DNA of 64,000 nucleotides from Stutzerimonas stutzeri (lineage in GTDB: Bacteria; Pseudomonadota; Gammaproteobacteria; Pseudomonadales; Pseudomonadaceae). The position numbers and the translations under genes are program-made. This document shows positions 42,503 through 53,304 of the stretch, piece after piece. The stretch covers positions 1-64,000 of the forward strand of contig NZ_JANGEY010000006.1 of assembly GCF_024451105.1 (NCBI RefSeq), in the 5' to 3' direction. How positions within the stretch are numbered: the stretch's first letter is position 1; the number at the start of each line of letters is the position of its first letter. A model generated the notes under the pieces. It ran no database searches and was not told the origin of the DNA. It was given only the letters and a program-made list of their open reading frames with translations.

Positions 42503-43249
42503 TCAGCTGGCCGGGCGCAGCGCCGCGATCAGCGGCTCCAGCGAGTAGCCGAGCCGCTCTTCCAGCGCCCGGGCACGCCGGCGCAGCCGCGGCGTGTCCA
42601 GCGTCTGCCCGGGCTCGGCCGGCACCAGGAGAATGACGTTGCCATCGCTGACCGGGATTTCCCAGTAGCCGTGCCGGAACAGGCCGCGTAGCAGGGCGGC
42701 GCCCAGCGGCTTGCCGTCGGTGGCGCTCCACTGGTTGATCGCCAGCCAGCCGCCCGGACGCAGATGCGCCCGGCAGGCCTCGAGAAAGCCCCAGGCGATG
42801 TGCGCCGCCGCCGGTCCGCTGTCGGTATAGAGGTCGAGGAAGATCAGGTCGGCCGGCGCGCACTCGGCCAGACGGGCAGCGGCGTCGCCGATGCGGATGC
42901 TCAGTCGCGGATCGTCGGCCAGGCCGAGGAACTCGCGAGCCAGGCGCGGCACCGCCTCGCGCAGCTCCACCGCCTCCACCGCCGCCAGCGGCAGGTACTT
43001 GAGGCAGGCCAGGGTCAGGCTACCGCCGCCCAGGCCGAGGAACAAGGCGCGCTCGGCGCGCTCGGGCAGCAGCGCGCCGAGCAGCATGGCGCGGGTGTAG
43101 TCGTACTCCAGCCAGGCCGGATCGGGCACATAACAGCAGCTCTGCTCGACCTCGTCGCCGAACTCGAGGAAACGGTAGTCGCCGGACTGCACCACACGGA
43201 TCACCCCGTACTCGTCGTGCACCTCGGCCAGCAGCCGGTAGTCGCCCAT
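42503..43249 (-). CDS. Spermidine-synthase-like SAM-dependent methyltransferase
   Basis: A 248-residue protein with a SpeE-type fold. [17 protein letters not shown] is the nucleotide-binding loop and [12 protein letters not shown] replaces the polyamine-site motif. These 'spermidine synthase-like' proteins often lack the acid residues for putrescine, so the substrate is unknown. The start at 43249 was chosen because a G-rich site (GGGGGG) sits about 6-12 bases upstream; in-frame ATGs at 43276 and 43291 have none. Divergent from the DAHP synthase gene. Confidence 0.75.
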   Translation of the reverse strand: MGDYRLLAEVHDEYGVIRVVQSGDYRFLEFGDEVEQSCCYVPDPAWLEYDYTRAMLLGALLPERAERALFLGLGGGSLTLACLKYLPLAAVEAVELREAVPRLAREFLGLADDPRLSIRIGDAAARLAECAPADLIFLDLYTDSGPAAAHIAWGFLEACRAHLRPGGWLAINQWSATDGKPLGAALLRGLFRHGYWEIPVSDGNVILLVPAEPGQTLDTPRLRRRARALEERLGYSLEPLIAALRPAS

Positions 43250-43378
43250 CTCGTGCCCCCCGAAAATGGCCGGCATCCTAGCAGTTCCCATGCAGCGGCT
43301 CTATCGTCCCCATCGGCCCGGCGGCAGACGCTATCGGTTACCATGGCGGCATATCGATCCCCGCAAGGCGAATGCCCG

Positions 43379-44725
43379 ATGAGCCAGACCTGGACTCCCG
43401 ACAGCTGGAGAAGCAAGCCGATCCTCCAGCAACCCGTCTACCCCGATGCCGAGCGCCTGGCGCGCGTCGAACGCACCCTGGCCGGCTATCCGCCGCTGGT
43501 GTTCGCCGGCGAGGCCCGCGAGCTGCGCCGCCAGTTCGCCGAGGTCACCCAGGGCCGCGCCTTCCTGCTGCAGGGCGGCGACTGCGCCGAGAGCTTCGCC
43601 GAGTTCTCCGCCGGCAAGATCCGCGACACCTTCAAGGTGCTGCTGCAGATGGCCATCGCCATGACCTTCGCCGCCGGCTGCCCGGTGGTCAAGGTCGGGC
43701 GCATGGCCGGCCAGTTCGCCAAGCCGCGCTCAGCCGGCGAGGAGACCGTCGACGACGTGACCCTGCCCGCCTACCGCGGCGACATCGTCAACGGCATCGC
43801 TTTCGACGAGAAGAGCCGCGTGCCGGATCCGGAGCGCCTGCTGCAGGCCTACCACCAGGCCACCGCTACCCTCAACCTGCTGCGCGCCTTCGCCCAGGGC
43901 GGCTTCGCCGACCTGCACCAGGTGCACCAGTGGAACCTCGACTTCATCGCCAATGCCGAGCTGAGCGAGAAGTACGGCCAGCTCGCCGACCGCATCGACG
44001 AGACCCTGGCGTTCATGCGCGCCTGCGGCCTGGAGGACGCCCCGCAGCTGCGCGAGACCAGCTTCTTCACCGCCCACGAGGCGCTGCTGCTCAACTACGA
44101 GCAGGCCTTCGTCCGCCAGGACAGCCTGACCGGCGGCTGGTACGACTGCTCGGCGCACATGCTGTGGATCGGCGACCGCACCCGCCAGCTGGACGGCGCC
44201 CACGTCGAGTTCCTGCGTGGGGTCGGCAACCCGATCGGCGTCAAGGTCGGCCCGAGCATGGCCAGCGACGAACTGCTGCGCCTGATCGACATCCTCAATC
44301 CGCAGAACGACCCGGGGCGCCTCAACCTGATCGTGCGCATGGGCGCCGACAAGGTCGAGGCGCACCTGCCCAGGCTGATCCGCACGGTGGAGGACGAGGG
44401 CCGCCTGGTGCTGTGGAGTTCCGACCCGATGCACGGCAACACCATCAAGGCCTCCAGCGGCTACAAGACCCGCGACTTCCAGCAGGTGCTCGAGGAGGTC
44501 AAGCGCTTCTTCCAGGTCCACCAGGCCGAGGGCAGCTACGCCGGCGGCATCCACATCGAGATGACCGGACAGAACGTCACCGAGTGCATCGGCGGCACCC
44601 GGCCGGTCACCGAGGCCGGCCTGTCCGACCGCTACCACACCCACTGCGACCCGCGCCTGAACGCCGATCAGTCGCTGGAGCTGGCCTTCCTGATCGCCGA
44701 CACCCTCAAGCAGGTCAGGCGCTGA
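43379..44725 (+). CDS. 3-Deoxy-7-phosphoheptulonate synthase, class II
   Basis: A 448-residue plant-type (AroA-II) DAHP synthase, first step of the shikimate pathway. The N-terminal [11 protein letters not shown] holds the metal-binding Cys; [21 protein letters not shown] and [17 protein letters not shown] are the substrate and metal motifs. The ATG at 43379 follows AAGG and matches family starts ([13 protein letters not shown]). P. aeruginosa PA2843 is the positional equivalent. It lacks a long N-terminal extension that many regulated type II enzymes carry. Confidence 0.93.
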   Translation: MSQTWTPDSWRSKPILQQPVYPDAERLARVERTLAGYPPLVFAGEARELRRQFAEVTQGRAFLLQGGDCAESFAEFSAGKIRDTFKVLLQMAIAMTFAAGCPVVKVGRMAGQFAKPRSAGEETVDDVTLPAYRGDIVNGIAFDEKSRVPDPERLLQAYHQATATLNLLRAFAQGGFADLHQVHQWNLDFIANAELSEKYGQLADRIDETLAFMRACGLEDAPQLRETSFFTAHEALLLNYEQAFVRQDSLTGGWYDCSAHMLWIGDRTRQLDGAHVEFLRGVGNPIGVKVGPSMASDELLRLIDILNPQNDPGRLNLIVRMGADKVEAHLPRLIRTVEDEGRLVLWSSDPMHGNTIKASSGYKTRDFQQVLEEVKRFFQVHQAEGSYAGGIHIEMTGQNVTECIGGTRPVTEAGLSDRYHTHCDPRLNADQSLELAFLIADTLKQVRR

Positions 44726-44770
44726 AGCGCCGCCGTCGGCGCCATGCCGAGGCGTCGACGGCGCCCCTTC

Positions 44771-45520
44771 TCAGGCCCCGAGCAGTCCTGCGCAGAGCAG
44801 CAGGAACAGACTGAACGCCCCGCGCAGCAGACGCTGCGGCAGGGTATGCGCCAGCTTCACCCCCCAGCCGATGCCGAGCAGGCCGCCGACCGCTAGCGAC
44901 AGGCCGCTCGACCAGTCCACCTGGCCGTGCACGCCATAGGTCACCAGCGCCACCACGGTGCTCGGCGCGGCCAGCGCCAACGACAACCCCTGGGCCACCA
45001 CCTGGCCGAGGCCGAACACCAGGGTCAGCACCGGCGTGGCCACCACCGCACCGCCGACGCCGAACAGCCCGCCGACCAGTCCGGCACCGCCGCCGAGCAC
45101 CGCCAGCCACGGCCAGGAGCGCCCCACCTCGGCGCCGCCGGCCGCCGGCCGGAGGAGCACCTGGAGCAGGTTCCAGAGCGCCAGCACCAGCAGGAAGCCG
45201 ACAAAGCCTCGGCGCATCGCCGCGGCGTCCAGACCAACCGCCAGCGCGGCGCCGAACCAGGCCAGGCAGAACGAGGACAGACCGAGCAGCAGGGCATGCC
45301 GCCAGTCGATGCGATTGCGCTGGTGGTAGCGCCACAGCGCCAGCAGCACGTTGGGCACCACCATCACCAGCGCGGTGCCCTGGGCCTGCTGCTGCTCGAG
45401 GCCGGACAGCAGGCTCAGCGCCGGAATGGCCAGCAGGCCGCCGCCGATGCCGAACAGACCACCCAGCGCCCCGAGCAACAGACCGAGAGCGAGATCGAGG
45501 AACAACTGCACCAGAGTCAC
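44771..45520 (-). CDS. TauE/SafE family sulfite/organosulfur exporter-like permease
   Basis: A 249-residue membrane protein with about seven to eight helices and the glycine-rich repeats LGGLFGIGGGLLAIPAL (N-half) and VGGLFGVGGAVVATPVL (C-half) that mark TauE/SafE. The family exports sulfite, sulfoacetate or other anions. It is divergent from a LysR regulator with an inverted repeat between them, so the regulator probably controls it. Confidence 0.86.
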   Translation of the reverse strand: MTLVQLFLDLALGLLLGALGGLFGIGGGLLAIPALSLLSGLEQQQAQGTALVMVVPNVLLALWRYHQRNRIDWRHALLLGLSSFCLAWFGAALAVGLDAAAMRRGFVGFLLVLALWNLLQVLLRPAAGGAEVGRSWPWLAVLGGGAGLVGGLFGVGGAVVATPVLTLVFGLGQVVAQGLSLALAAPSTVVALVTYGVHGQVDWSSGLSLAVGGLLGIGWGVKLAHTLPQRLLRGAFSLFLLLCAGLLGA

Positions 45521-45577
45521 GCATCACCTCCCCAAGACAAGGTCGACATGCTATGCAGACTTTGCTGGTCGGGAAAC

Positions 45578-45602
45578 GCAAAGCCGCGCACAATGGCTTT
45601 GC
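45578..45602. promoter_or_regulatory. LysR-type operator candidate
   Basis: GCAAAGCC (45578-45585) and GGCTTTGC (45595-45602) form an inverted repeat with a 9-base centre, 24 bp before the LysR start and 58 bp before the divergent permease start. Position and T-rich half-sites suit an autoregulatory LysR box; not tested. Confidence 0.5.
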
Positions 45603-45625
45603 CATTTACGCACAGCCATCACGCC

Positions 45626-46579
45626 ATGAATCCCGACGCCCTCGGTAGCCAGCTCGAACTGTTCCTCGACGTGCTGGCCTGCGGCAGCTTTTCCGCTGCC
45701 GCCCGCCGCCAGCAGCTCACACCCTCGGCGGTGGCGCGCCGCATCGATGCCCTAGAGCGCTCGCTCGGTACCCTGCTGTTCCAGCGCAGCACCCACGCGG
45801 TCAGGGCCAGCCCGGCCGGGCTGGCGTTCGCCGAGCGCGCCCGGCGCATCCTCGACGAGCTGCATCGGGCCCGCGCCGAGGCGGTGGCGCTGGACAGCGC
45901 TCCGGAAGGGCTGATCCGCATCGACGCGCCGGCGCCGTTCGGTCGCCGCCACCTGGCGCCGGCCATCGCCGAGTTCCTGGTCGCCTGGCCGGGCCTGGAC
46001 GTGCAGCTGCGGCTGATCGACAGCTTCGTCGACCTGCAGGGCGAACACCTCGGCCAGGTCGACCTGGTGCTGCGCATCGGCCCGCTGGCCGACAGCCGCC
46101 TGGTCGCCACGCCACTGGCGCCGATGCGACGCATCGTCTGCGCCAGCCCGGAGTACCTGAAACGGCACGGCACGCCGAGCGACCCGCGCCAGCTGCCCGA
46201 GCACGACGGCCTGGACTGGGATGCCCTGGCGCCGCCGTACGCCTGGCGCTTCGAAATCGACGGGCAGAGCCGCACGCTCCGCCCCGGCCGCCTGCGGATG
46301 ACCGCCAACAACGCCGAGACCCTGCTGTTCGCCGCACTGGCCGGTCTCGGCATCGCCCACCTGCCAACCTGGCTGATCAGCGACCACCTGCTGCGCGGCG
46401 AGCTGCGGCCACTGTTCTGCGAGGACGGCCTGCCGCCACCCGAGCCCAGCGGCATCTATGCCCTGCGCCTGGCGCAGCCGGCTTCCGCGCGCAGCCGCCT
46501 GCTGCTGGAGTTCCTCAGGAACCGCTTCGGCCCGCAGCCGCCCTGGGACCGGGCGCTGCAGGGCGGCCTCGGAAAGTAG
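45626..46579 (+). CDS. LysR-family transcriptional regulator
   Basis: A 317-residue LTTR. The N-terminal winged helix (residues about 8-66: FLDVLACGSFSAAARRQQLT, SAVARRIDALE, LGTLLFQRSTHAVRASPAG) and a periplasmic-binding-like effector domain (about 92-300) are typical. It belongs to the branch with LDVQLRLIDSFVDL, near the DmlR/AaeR-like group. It is divergent from the TauE/SafE permease and probably controls it. Start ATG 45626; the longer open frame is a shadow of the permease gene. Confidence 0.88.
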   Translation: MNPDALGSQLELFLDVLACGSFSAAARRQQLTPSAVARRIDALERSLGTLLFQRSTHAVRASPAGLAFAERARRILDELHRARAEAVALDSAPEGLIRIDAPAPFGRRHLAPAIAEFLVAWPGLDVQLRLIDSFVDLQGEHLGQVDLVLRIGPLADSRLVATPLAPMRRIVCASPEYLKRHGTPSDPRQLPEHDGLDWDALAPPYAWRFEIDGQSRTLRPGRLRMTANNAETLLFAALAGLGIAHLPTWLISDHLLRGELRPLFCEDGLPPPEPSGIYALRLAQPASARSRLLLEFLRNRFGPQPPWDRALQGGLGK

Positions 46580-46590
46580 GGGCGCAGAAA

Positions 46591-46621
46591 CGAAGAACCC
46601 GGCGCAAGGCCGGGTTCTTCG
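46591..46621. terminator. Hairpin between LysR gene and efp
   Basis: CGAAGAACCCGGC pairs with GCCGGGTTCTTCG around GCAAG. It serves the convergent LysR gene and efp; no pure T-run. Confidence 0.75.
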
Positions 46622-46636
46622 CAGACGCGGGAGCGA

Positions 46637-47203
46637 TCAGACCTTGGCGCGGGACTTGTACTCGCCGGTGCGGGTGTCGATCTCGATGTGATCGCCGATA
46701 TCGCAGAACTCGGAGACCTTCAGCTCGTAGCCGTTGTTCAGACGAGCGGTCTTCATCACCTTGCCGGAGGTGTCGCCGCGCACGGCCGGCTCGGTATAGG
46801 CGATCTGGCGCACGATGGTGGTCGGCAGCTCGATGGAGATCACGCGATCGTTGTAGAACACGGCCTCGCAGACGTCCGGCATGCCGTCCTCGATGAAGTT
46901 GACCACATCGCCCAGGTCGTCCTTCTCCACCTCGTACTGGTTGAACTCGGTGTCCATGAACACGTACAGCGGCTCGGCGAAGTAGGAGTAGGTCACTTCC
47001 TTGCGATCGAGGATGATCGGCTCCAGCTTGTCGTCGGCCTTGAACACGGTCTCGGTGGCGGAACCGTTGAGCAGGTTCTTCAGCTTCATCTTGACCACGG
47101 CAGCGTTACGGCCGGACTTGTTGAATTCGGCCTTCTGGATGACCCAGGGCGAACCGTTGATGTTGGCAACCTGACCGGCGCGGAACTCTTGTGCGGTTTT
47201 CAT
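46637..47203 (-). CDS. efp: Translation elongation factor P
   Basis: A 188-residue EF-P with its three OB-like domains. It relieves ribosome stalling at polyproline. The tip residue is Arg32 (NKSGRNAAV), the form that is rhamnosylated by EarP, rather than the lysine modified by EpmA. The earP gene lies 38 bp upstream in the same operon, which fits. Length is normal. Confidence 0.97.
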   Translation of the reverse strand: MKTAQEFRAGQVANINGSPWVIQKAEFNKSGRNAAVVKMKLKNLLNGSATETVFKADDKLEPIILDRKEVTYSYFAEPLYVFMDTEFNQYEVEKDDLGDVVNFIEDGMPDVCEAVFYNDRVISIELPTTIVRQIAYTEPAVRGDTSGKVMKTARLNNGYELKVSEFCDIGDHIEIDTRTGEYKSRAKV

Positions 47204-47241
47204 GCGGATTTCCGTTGAATTTGAGAGGTATTGCAGGGCAG

Positions 47242-48384
47242 CTATTTTACGCTGCCTGAGTAAAAATGCACCAGCCCCGCGGCGAGATCGCGCTGCGCCG
47301 CCAGCTCAGCGCACCAACGACGGGCGTGCAGCGCCCAGACAGCGCGCCCGGCCTCGAGACGCCGCCAACTGCCTGCCAGGGCCTTCCCCCCCTGATCGGC
47401 GGCGTTCCAGGCCTGCCAGAAGGCGCGCAGCGGCTCGGCCAGCGCCGGCTCGGCGGCGGCCAGGTAGCGCGCCAGGAAGGCCTCGAGCTTGTCGAGGTGG
47501 ATCTCGTCCTGCTGCGGATAGATGTGCCAGATGAACGGCCGCCCAGCCCACTGCGCACGCACGAAGGAGTCCTCGCCGCGCACCGCGTTCAGGTCGCAGC
47601 TCCACAGCAGCCGGTCGTAGTCGTCCTGGCCGACGAAGGGGATCACCTGTACGTTCAGCGCACCACGTCCGCAGCGCGCTCCGACCGCCAGGGCGCCCTG
47701 CCCCACCCAGTGCGCCAGGTCGCCGAGCACCCGTCCTTCCGGCACCAGCAGCAGGATCGGCTCGCCGCCGCTCGCCAGCAGGTCCAGCCAGGCGCCGAGC
47801 GCCGGCAACTCGTAGGCGAACAACGAGACCAGCCGCTCGCCCCGCCAGGCGACACCTAGCCCGGCGAGGAAGGCGCGGCGCGCCTCGACATCGGCCTGCC
47901 AGGCGTCGCGGCGCGCCAGCAGGCCGCGCTCGCGCAGCAGGCCACCGGTACGGGCGGTGAAACCGGGAAACCAGAAGTACTTGGCCATGCCGTTGGCCTG
48001 CGGCGAAGCCAGGCCGTGACAGCCCTCCACCCAGTCCTCGGCACTCAGGTACTCGAGATTCAACCACAGCGGCGCAGGCCGGCGCTGCCCCAGTGCCGCC
48101 TCGTAGGCCGCCGGCAGTCGGCAGGCGAAAGCTTCGACCACCACCTCGGCCGGCTCGACCTGGTCCCACGGTTCGCTCCAGCGGCACACCTCGACACCCT
48201 GCTGCCACTGCCGCGCGGCGAACGGATCGGCACCGGGGCACAGGGGCGCGAAGGCCGCCGGCTCGTCGACCCACAGGCGCACCTGCTGCCCATGCTCGAC
48301 TGCCAACTGGCGCGCCAGCCGCCAGGTCACCCCGATGTCGCCGTAGTTGTCCACCACGCTGCAGAAGATGTCCCAACTTGCCAT
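47242..48384 (-). CDS. earP: EF-P arginine rhamnosyltransferase EarP
   Basis: A 380-residue glycosyltransferase (GT104) that adds rhamnose from TDP-rhamnose to Arg32 of EF-P. The N-terminal [16 protein letters not shown] holds the conserved Asp12 and Asp16, and the C-terminal [23 protein letters not shown] holds the conserved Glu and the nucleotide-sugar site. The start at 48384 was chosen because GGAGG lies five bases upstream; a GTG five codons earlier is poorer. It forms an operon with efp. Confidence 0.95.
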   Translation of the reverse strand: MASWDIFCSVVDNYGDIGVTWRLARQLAVEHGQQVRLWVDEPAAFAPLCPGADPFAARQWQQGVEVCRWSEPWDQVEPAEVVVEAFACRLPAAYEAALGQRRPAPLWLNLEYLSAEDWVEGCHGLASPQANGMAKYFWFPGFTARTGGLLRERGLLARRDAWQADVEARRAFLAGLGVAWRGERLVSLFAYELPALGAWLDLLASGGEPILLLVPEGRVLGDLAHWVGQGALAVGARCGRGALNVQVIPFVGQDDYDRLLWSCDLNAVRGEDSFVRAQWAGRPFIWHIYPQQDEIHLDKLEAFLARYLAAAEPALAEPLRAFWQAWNAADQGGKALAGSWRRLEAGRAVWALHARRWCAELAAQRDLAAGLVHFYSGSVK

Positions 48385-48474
48385 GCGCGCCTCCGTCACC
48401 TGTCGGCGCGCAGTCTAGCAGGAAGCCGCGACCCGCCGACTTCCCCTAAGCCAATGAAAAATTTGAAAAAACCT

Positions 48475-48503
48475 TTGCATTCCAAAAAGACTTCGACTAA
48501 ATT
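48475..48503 (+). promoter_or_regulatory. Sigma-70 promoter of tRNA-Ser
   Basis: TTGCAT (48475-48480), 17-base spacer, TAAATT (48498-48503), then the GC-rich GTGCGCCG. An A/T-rich stretch (48455-48474) precedes it. The tRNA starts 41 bp downstream. Confidence 0.7.
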
Positions 48504-48544
48504 GTGCGCCGTCGACAGGGCATACCCCTAGCGACAGACAATTT

Positions 48545-48634
48545 GGTGAGGTGTCCGAGCGGTTGAAGGAGCACGCCTGGAAAGTGTGTATACGAGAAAT
48601 CGTATCGAGGGTTCGAATCCCTCCCTCACCGCCA
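48545..48634 (+). tRNA. tRNA-Ser (GGA)
   Basis: A 90-nt class II tRNA with encoded CCA. Acceptor GGTGAGG/CCTCACC, anticodon GGA in CTGGAAAG, long variable arm (TATACGAGAAATCGTAT), T-loop GTTCGAATC. Confidence 0.97.
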
Positions 48635-48639
48635 AATTG

Positions 48640-48676
48640 AAACGCGAAAGCCCCGCACTGCGGGGCTTTCGCGTTT
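48640..48676. terminator. Terminator after tRNA-Ser
   Basis: A perfect 17-bp stem, AAACGCGAAAGCCCCGC with GCGGGGCTTTCGCGTTT, around ACT. Confidence 0.85.
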
Positions 48677-48677
48677 C

Positions 48678-48978
48678 TGGGGCTTTCTATTGCCCCATTT
48701 GTTCCCGCACTCCGATTGCGCGTGATGAGCCCCCCGGTGCCTCGCACTGGCGCTGCCGCCACAGGTGAGCAGCCCCCTCCACCTCAACCGTCCAAACGCC
48801 AGGCATTCATCCAACGACAGGAACGCCGATCGGCCACCCGGGTTGCTCCCTCGATGCCATGGATGCCGGGCCCCAGGCCCCGCCGGCGAACATCGGTCAG
48901 ACGCCGGGGGCTACCCTGCTCCGTGCGTCAACAACGGAGCGGGATACCGGACATCATCGAGATAAATCGCTGCCCCTC
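48678..48978. other. Intergenic region without a recognised gene
   Basis: 301 bp between the tRNA-Ser terminator and the cysA stop. Open frames exist on both strands but none has a ribosome site or a recognisable product. No repeat arms or promoter of note were found. It marks the boundary between the P. aeruginosa-like core block and the sulfur region; tRNA-Ser loci are common integration points, but no attachment-site repeat of the tRNA 3' end was found nearby. Confidence 0.5.
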
Positions 48979-49956
48979 TTAGCGCCCCGCCTCCAGCGGC
49001 CGGATGTACAGTCCGTCGCCACGCCGCAGCCCGGCCAGACTGGCGTGACTCTTCACCACCTCGGCCTCGACCAGTTCGTCCTGACCGGCGACGCGCAGGG
49101 TCACCCGGGTGATGGCGCCGAGCGGGCGGATGTCGCGCACCTCGGCGGCCAGATGCCCGGCTAGCGGCTCGCGCGTCAGCGACACCTCGTGCGGGCGGAA
49201 CAGGATGTGCCCCTCCTCGCCCAGTTGCAGTCGGTTGGAGTCGCCGAGGAAGTGGTAGACGAACTCGCTGGCCGGCTGCTCGTAGACCTCGCCCGGCGCG
49301 CCGATCTGCTCGATCACGCCCTTGTTCATCACCACGATGCGGTCGGCGACTTCCATCGCCTCCTCCTGGTCGTGGGTGACGAACACCGAGGTCAGGTTGA
49401 TCTCCTCATGCAGGCGCGCCAGCCAGCGACGCAGCTCCTTGCGCACCTTGGCATCCAGCGCACCGAACGGCTCGTCGAGCAGGAGGATCTTCGGCTCCAC
49501 CGCCAGCGCGCGGGCCAGGGCGATGCGCTGGCGCTGGCCGCCGGACAGCTGCTCCGGATAGCGGTCGGCCAGCCAGTCGAGCTGCACCATGTTGAGCAGC
49601 TCGTGGACCTTGTCCCTGATCTGCGCCTCGCTCGGCCGCTGCGCCTTGGGCTTCATGCGCAGGCCGAAGGCGACGTTGTCGAACACCGTCATATGGCGGA
49701 ACAGCGCGTAGTGCTGGAACACGAAACCGACGTTGCGGTCGCGCACGTCGTGGCCGGAGACGTCCTCGCCGTGGAAGGCGATGCTGCCCACATCCGGGGT
49801 CTCCAGGCCGGCGATGATGCGCAGCAGGGTGGTCTTGCCGCAGCCGGACGGGCCGAGCAGCGCCACCAGCTCGCCGCTGTGGATGTCCAGGTTGATGTCG
49901 TCGAGGGCCTGGAAGGCGCCGAAGCGCTTGCTGACGTTGCGGATCTCGATACTCAT
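48979..49956 (-). CDS. cysA: Sulfate/thiosulfate ABC transporter ATPase
   Basis: A 325-residue importer ATPase. Walker [10 protein letters not shown] (about 36-44), signature LSGGQRQR, Walker [12 protein letters not shown], and the H-loop [14 protein letters not shown] are intact. The C-terminal 90 residues form the TOBE-like regulatory domain. It drives CysTW-mediated uptake of sulfate and thiosulfate (and, by mimicry, chromate). It is the last gene of the oscA-sbp-cysT-cysW-cysA run, 3 bp after cysW. Confidence 0.95.
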   Translation of the reverse strand: MSIEIRNVSKRFGAFQALDDINLDIHSGELVALLGPSGCGKTTLLRIIAGLETPDVGSIAFHGEDVSGHDVRDRNVGFVFQHYALFRHMTVFDNVAFGLRMKPKAQRPSEAQIRDKVHELLNMVQLDWLADRYPEQLSGGQRQRIALARALAVEPKILLLDEPFGALDAKVRKELRRWLARLHEEINLTSVFVTHDQEEAMEVADRIVVMNKGVIEQIGAPGEVYEQPASEFVYHFLGDSNRLQLGEEGHILFRPHEVSLTREPLAGHLAAEVRDIRPLGAITRVTLRVAGQDELVEAEVVKSHASLAGLRRGDGLYIRPLEAGR

Positions 49957-49959
49957 GGC

Positions 49960-50835
49960 TTATTCCTCGGCAGCATTCGACTTGAGGCGGGTCAGACGGC
50001 TTTCGCTCCACTGCTTGAGCAGCAGGATGCACAGCGCCAGGGCCAGCAGCAGGCTGGCGACGCTGAAGGCGGCGACGTGGTTGTACTCGTTGTAGAGGAT
50101 CTCGACGTGCAGCGGCAGGGTGTTGGTGACGCCGCGGATATGCCCGGAGACCACCGACACCGCGCCGAACTCGCCCATCGCCCGCGCGGTGCACAGCACC
50201 ACGCCGTAGATCAGCCCCCACTTGATGTTCGGCAGGGTGACGTGCCAGAACATCTGCCAGCCGTTGGCGCCGAGCAGGCGCGCGGCCTCCTCTTCCTGGG
50301 TGCCCTGCTCCTGCATCAGCGGGATCAGCTCGCGGGCGACGAAGGGCACGGTGACGAACACGGTGGCCAGCACGATGCCGGGCACGGCGAAGATGATCTG
50401 GATGTCGCGCTCCTGCAGCCACGGGCCGAAGAAGCCCTGGGCGCCGAACAGCAGCACGTAGATCAGGCCGGCGATCACCGGCGACACCGAGAACGGCAGG
50501 TCGATCAGGGTGACCAGGATGCTCTTGCCGCGGAACTCGTACTTGCTCACGCACCAGGCGGCGGCCACGCCGAACACCAGGTTCAGCGGCACGGCGATGG
50601 CCACGGCGGTCAGCGTCAGCTGCAGCGCGGCGATGGCGTCCGGCTCGAGGATGGCGGTGAAGAAGGTGCCCAGGCCCTGCTTGAGCGCCTCGCCGAGCAC
50701 CACGTAGAGCGGCAGCAGCAGGAACAGGGCGAACACCAGCCAGGCGCCGGCGATCAGCAGGCTGCGGCCCAGCGCATGGCCACGGCGGGCGGCGTTGCCT
50801 TGTGCGGCGCCGGAGGCGACGGTTACGGATGACAT
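49960..50835 (-). CDS. cysW: Sulfate/thiosulfate ABC permease CysW
   Basis: A 291-residue inner-membrane permease with about six helices and the EAA-type coupling motif [28 protein letters not shown]. CysW forms a heterodimer with CysT. It starts 10 bp after the cysT stop, with GGAGG in front of the ATG at 50835. Confidence 0.94.
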   Translation of the reverse strand: MSSVTVASGAAQGNAARRGHALGRSLLIAGAWLVFALFLLLPLYVVLGEALKQGLGTFFTAILEPDAIAALQLTLTAVAIAVPLNLVFGVAAAWCVSKYEFRGKSILVTLIDLPFSVSPVIAGLIYVLLFGAQGFFGPWLQERDIQIIFAVPGIVLATVFVTVPFVARELIPLMQEQGTQEEEAARLLGANGWQMFWHVTLPNIKWGLIYGVVLCTARAMGEFGAVSVVSGHIRGVTNTLPLHVEILYNEYNHVAAFSVASLLLALALCILLLKQWSESRLTRLKSNAAEE

Positions 50836-50845
50836 GGCGGCCTCC

Positions 50846-51664
50846 TCACGGCGTTTCGATGCGGCGCTGCAGCAGGTTGATCAGCAGCAGCAAGACGAAG
50901 GACACCACCAGCATCAGCACGCCGATGGCGGTGGCGCCGGTGTAGTCGTACTGGTCGAGCTTGACCATGATCAGCAGCGGCAGGATCTCGGTCTTCATCG
51001 GCATGTTGCCGGCGATGAAGATCACCGAGCCGTACTCACCGATGCCGCGGGCGAAGGCCAGGGCGAAGCCGGTCAGCCAGGCCGGCAGCAGCGCCGGCAG
51101 CAGCACGTGGCGGAACACCTGCAGCGGCTTGGCGCCGAGGCAGGCGGCGGCCTCCTCCACCTCGCGCGGAATGTCCTCCAGCACCGGCTGCAGGGTGCGC
51201 ACCACGAACGGCAGGGTGACGAAGGTCAGCGCCAGGGTGATGCCCAGCGGGGTGTAGGCGATCTTCAGGCCGATCTCGGCGGCCAGGCTGCCGATCAGCC
51301 CCTTGGGCGCGTAGAGCGCGGTCAAGGCGATGCCGGCCACCGCGGTGGGCAGGGCGAACGGCAGGTCGATCATCGCGTCGATGACCTTGCGCCCGGGGAA
51401 GCGGTAGCGCACCAGCACCCAGGCCAGCAGGGTGCCGATCACGCCGTTGAGCAAGGCGGCGGCCAGGGCCACGCCGAAGCTCAGCTTGAGCGCGGCGAGC
51501 ACCCGCGGCGCGGTGACGATGGCCCAGAACTGCTCCCAGGTGAGCTGGGCGGCGTGGACGAACATGGCACCCAGGGGGATCAGCACCAGCAGGCTGAGAT
51601 ACACCAGGGTGTAGCCCAGCGTCAGCCCGAAGCCGGGTATGACGGGGGAAATGCGGCGGGACAT
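50846..51664 (-). CDS. cysT: Sulfate/thiosulfate ABC permease CysT (CysU)
   Basis: A 272-residue permease with six helices and the coupling motif [29 protein letters not shown]. Partner of CysW in the sulfate importer. It lies 98 bp after sbp, with two tandem hairpins in that gap. Confidence 0.94.
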   Translation of the reverse strand: MSRRISPVIPGFGLTLGYTLVYLSLLVLIPLGAMFVHAAQLTWEQFWAIVTAPRVLAALKLSFGVALAAALLNGVIGTLLAWVLVRYRFPGRKVIDAMIDLPFALPTAVAGIALTALYAPKGLIGSLAAEIGLKIAYTPLGITLALTFVTLPFVVRTLQPVLEDIPREVEEAAACLGAKPLQVFRHVLLPALLPAWLTGFALAFARGIGEYGSVIFIAGNMPMKTEILPLLIMVKLDQYDYTGATAIGVLMLVVSFVLLLLINLLQRRIETP

Positions 51665-51685
51665 AGGTTCCTCGCAAGGTTCGTG

Positions 51686-51743
51686 ACCCGGAGGCCATCC
51701 GGGTTGTGGTCAAGCAAGAACCCCCGGTGGCGAACACCGGGGG
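51686..51743. terminator. Tandem hairpins between sbp and cysT
   Basis: CCCCCGGTG (51721-51729) pairs with CACCGGGGG (51735-51743), and ACCCGGA (51686-51692) with TCCGGGT (51698-51704). There is no T-run on the minus strand. A hairpin after the binding-protein gene usually keeps its mRNA level above that of the permease genes. Confidence 0.6.
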
Positions 51744-51762
51744 CTCGATCGGCAGGCGGAGA

Positions 51763-52758
51763 TCACTGCACCTGGTAGATCTGGTCGAACACCCCGCCAT
51801 CGTTGAAGAACTTCGGCTGCGCGGCTTTCCAGCCGCCGAAGTCCTTGTCGATGGTGACCAGCTTCAGCGCCGGGAACTGCCGGGCGAACTCGGCGGCGAC
51901 CTTCTCGTTGCGCGGACGGTAGAAGTGCCTGGCGGCGATGCGCTGGCCCTCCTCGCTGTACAGGTATTCGAGGTAGGCAGTGGCCAGCTCGCGGGTGCCC
52001 TTCCTGTCGACGTTCTTGTCGACCACCGCCACCGGCGGCTCGGCGAGGATCGACAGGCTCGGCGCGACGATCTCGAAGTTGTCGCCGCCCTCCTCCTTGA
52101 GCGCCAGGAACGCCTCGTTCTCCCAGGCCAGCAGCACGTCGCCGATGTTGTTGTTGACGAAGGTGATGGTCGAACCGCGCGCGCCGGTATCGAGCACCGG
52201 GACGTTCTTGTACAGCTGCTCGACGAAGGCCTGGGCCTTGGCCTCGCTGCCGTACTTCTGCTCGGCGTAGGCCCAGGCGGCGAGGAAGTTCCAGCGCGCG
52301 CCGCCGGAGGTCTTCGGGTTGGGGGTGATCACCTCGACGCCGGGCTTGACCAGGTCGTCCCAGTCCCTGATCTGCTTGGGGTTGCCCTTGCGCACCAGGA
52401 ACACGATGGTCGAGGTGTAGGGCGTGCTGGCCTGCGGCAGGCGCGACTGCCAGTCCTCGGGGATCAGCTTGCCGAGCCTGTGCAGCTCGTCGATGTCGCC
52501 GGCCAGGGCCAGGGTCACCACGTCGGCGCGCAGGCCGTCGATCACCGCGCGGGCCTGCTTGCCCGAGCCGCCGTGGGACTGCTGGATGGTCACCGGCGCG
52601 TGGCCCTGGGCCTGCCAGTGCTGGTTGAAGGCGGCGTTGTATTCCTGATACAGCTCGCGGGTCGGGTCGTAGGACACGTTGAGCAGGGTCTGCGCCTGTA
52701 CGGCGGCGCTGAGGGACAGGCCGGCGATGGCGGCCAGGGCGAAACGGCGAATGGACAT
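51763..52758 (-). CDS. sbp: Periplasmic sulfate-binding protein
   Basis: A 331-residue type II solute-binding protein. A signal peptide ends at AVQAQ (about residue 23). [46 protein letters not shown] and the C-terminal [11 protein letters not shown] are conserved Sbp blocks that bind sulfate. GAGGAGC precedes the ATG. It feeds CysTWA and, with oscA, lies at the head of the operon. A wrecked second copy lies at 59111-59282. Confidence 0.95.
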   Translation of the reverse strand: MSIRRFALAAIAGLSLSAAVQAQTLLNVSYDPTRELYQEYNAAFNQHWQAQGHAPVTIQQSHGGSGKQARAVIDGLRADVVTLALAGDIDELHRLGKLIPEDWQSRLPQASTPYTSTIVFLVRKGNPKQIRDWDDLVKPGVEVITPNPKTSGGARWNFLAAWAYAEQKYGSEAKAQAFVEQLYKNVPVLDTGARGSTITFVNNNIGDVLLAWENEAFLALKEEGGDNFEIVAPSLSILAEPPVAVVDKNVDRKGTRELATAYLEYLYSEEGQRIAARHFYRPRNEKVAAEFARQFPALKLVTIDKDFGGWKAAQPKFFNDGGVFDQIYQVQ

Positions 52759-52957
52759 GCGTTGCTCCTCGGGCGTGCGTCACGGGCACGCCGGATGAAA
52801 GGGCGGAATGTGGCAAACGGGGTCGGGAACGACTTTTGGCGTCACATTCGCCAGCAACAGCGGCGGAAGGCTCGAGTGCTCATGTGCGTGCTCATGTTCT
52901 TGTCGGTGTCAGGATTCATGCTCACGCCCTCCGGTGGTCCAGTCGGGCAGGTTCGGC

Positions 52958-53143
52958 TCAGGTCGGCTTGGCGCCGGTCGGCGCTTGCAGACGGAATTTT
53001 TCCTTGCGCTCGATCTGTACCACCTGGCCGTTGTGCACGGTGATTTCCACCGCGCCGTAGCGCAGGCCGTGCAGGGCATTGTGGATCTCGCGCAACAGAC
53101 CGGCCTCATCCAGACCGGTCACACTGTGTAGGGTGGCGCTCAT
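52958..53143 (-). CDS. oscA: OscA (DUF2292/YezD family) sulfur-starvation protein
   Basis: A 61-residue protein with the DUF2292 core LRYGAVEITVHNGQVVQIERKEKFR. The name oscA comes from Pseudomonas corrugata, where loss of the gene upstream of sbp impairs use of organosulfur compounds and chromate tolerance. The start at 53143 has GGAG upstream. It is first gene of the sulfate operon, after the AT-rich promoter region. Confidence 0.88.
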   Translation of the reverse strand: MSATLHSVTGLDEAGLLREIHNALHGLRYGAVEITVHNGQVVQIERKEKFRLQAPTGAKPT

Positions 53144-53304
53144 GGGAATGCTCCTTGATGATCGGGCCGTCGATCTCGGCGGCTGGAGCGAATCTTATGC
53201 AGACACCGGATATTCGCAAAAATAATATTTAAGAATTTTATTAGATCAATAAGAGATAAAAAACATGGGTACGCCCATCACTTGCCTTCACAAAAAAACC
53301 AAAA

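Noticed and set aside
48545-48978. Integration site of a genomic island at tRNA-Ser
   Set aside because: No direct repeat of the tRNA 3' end, integrase or phage gene is seen in the following DNA.
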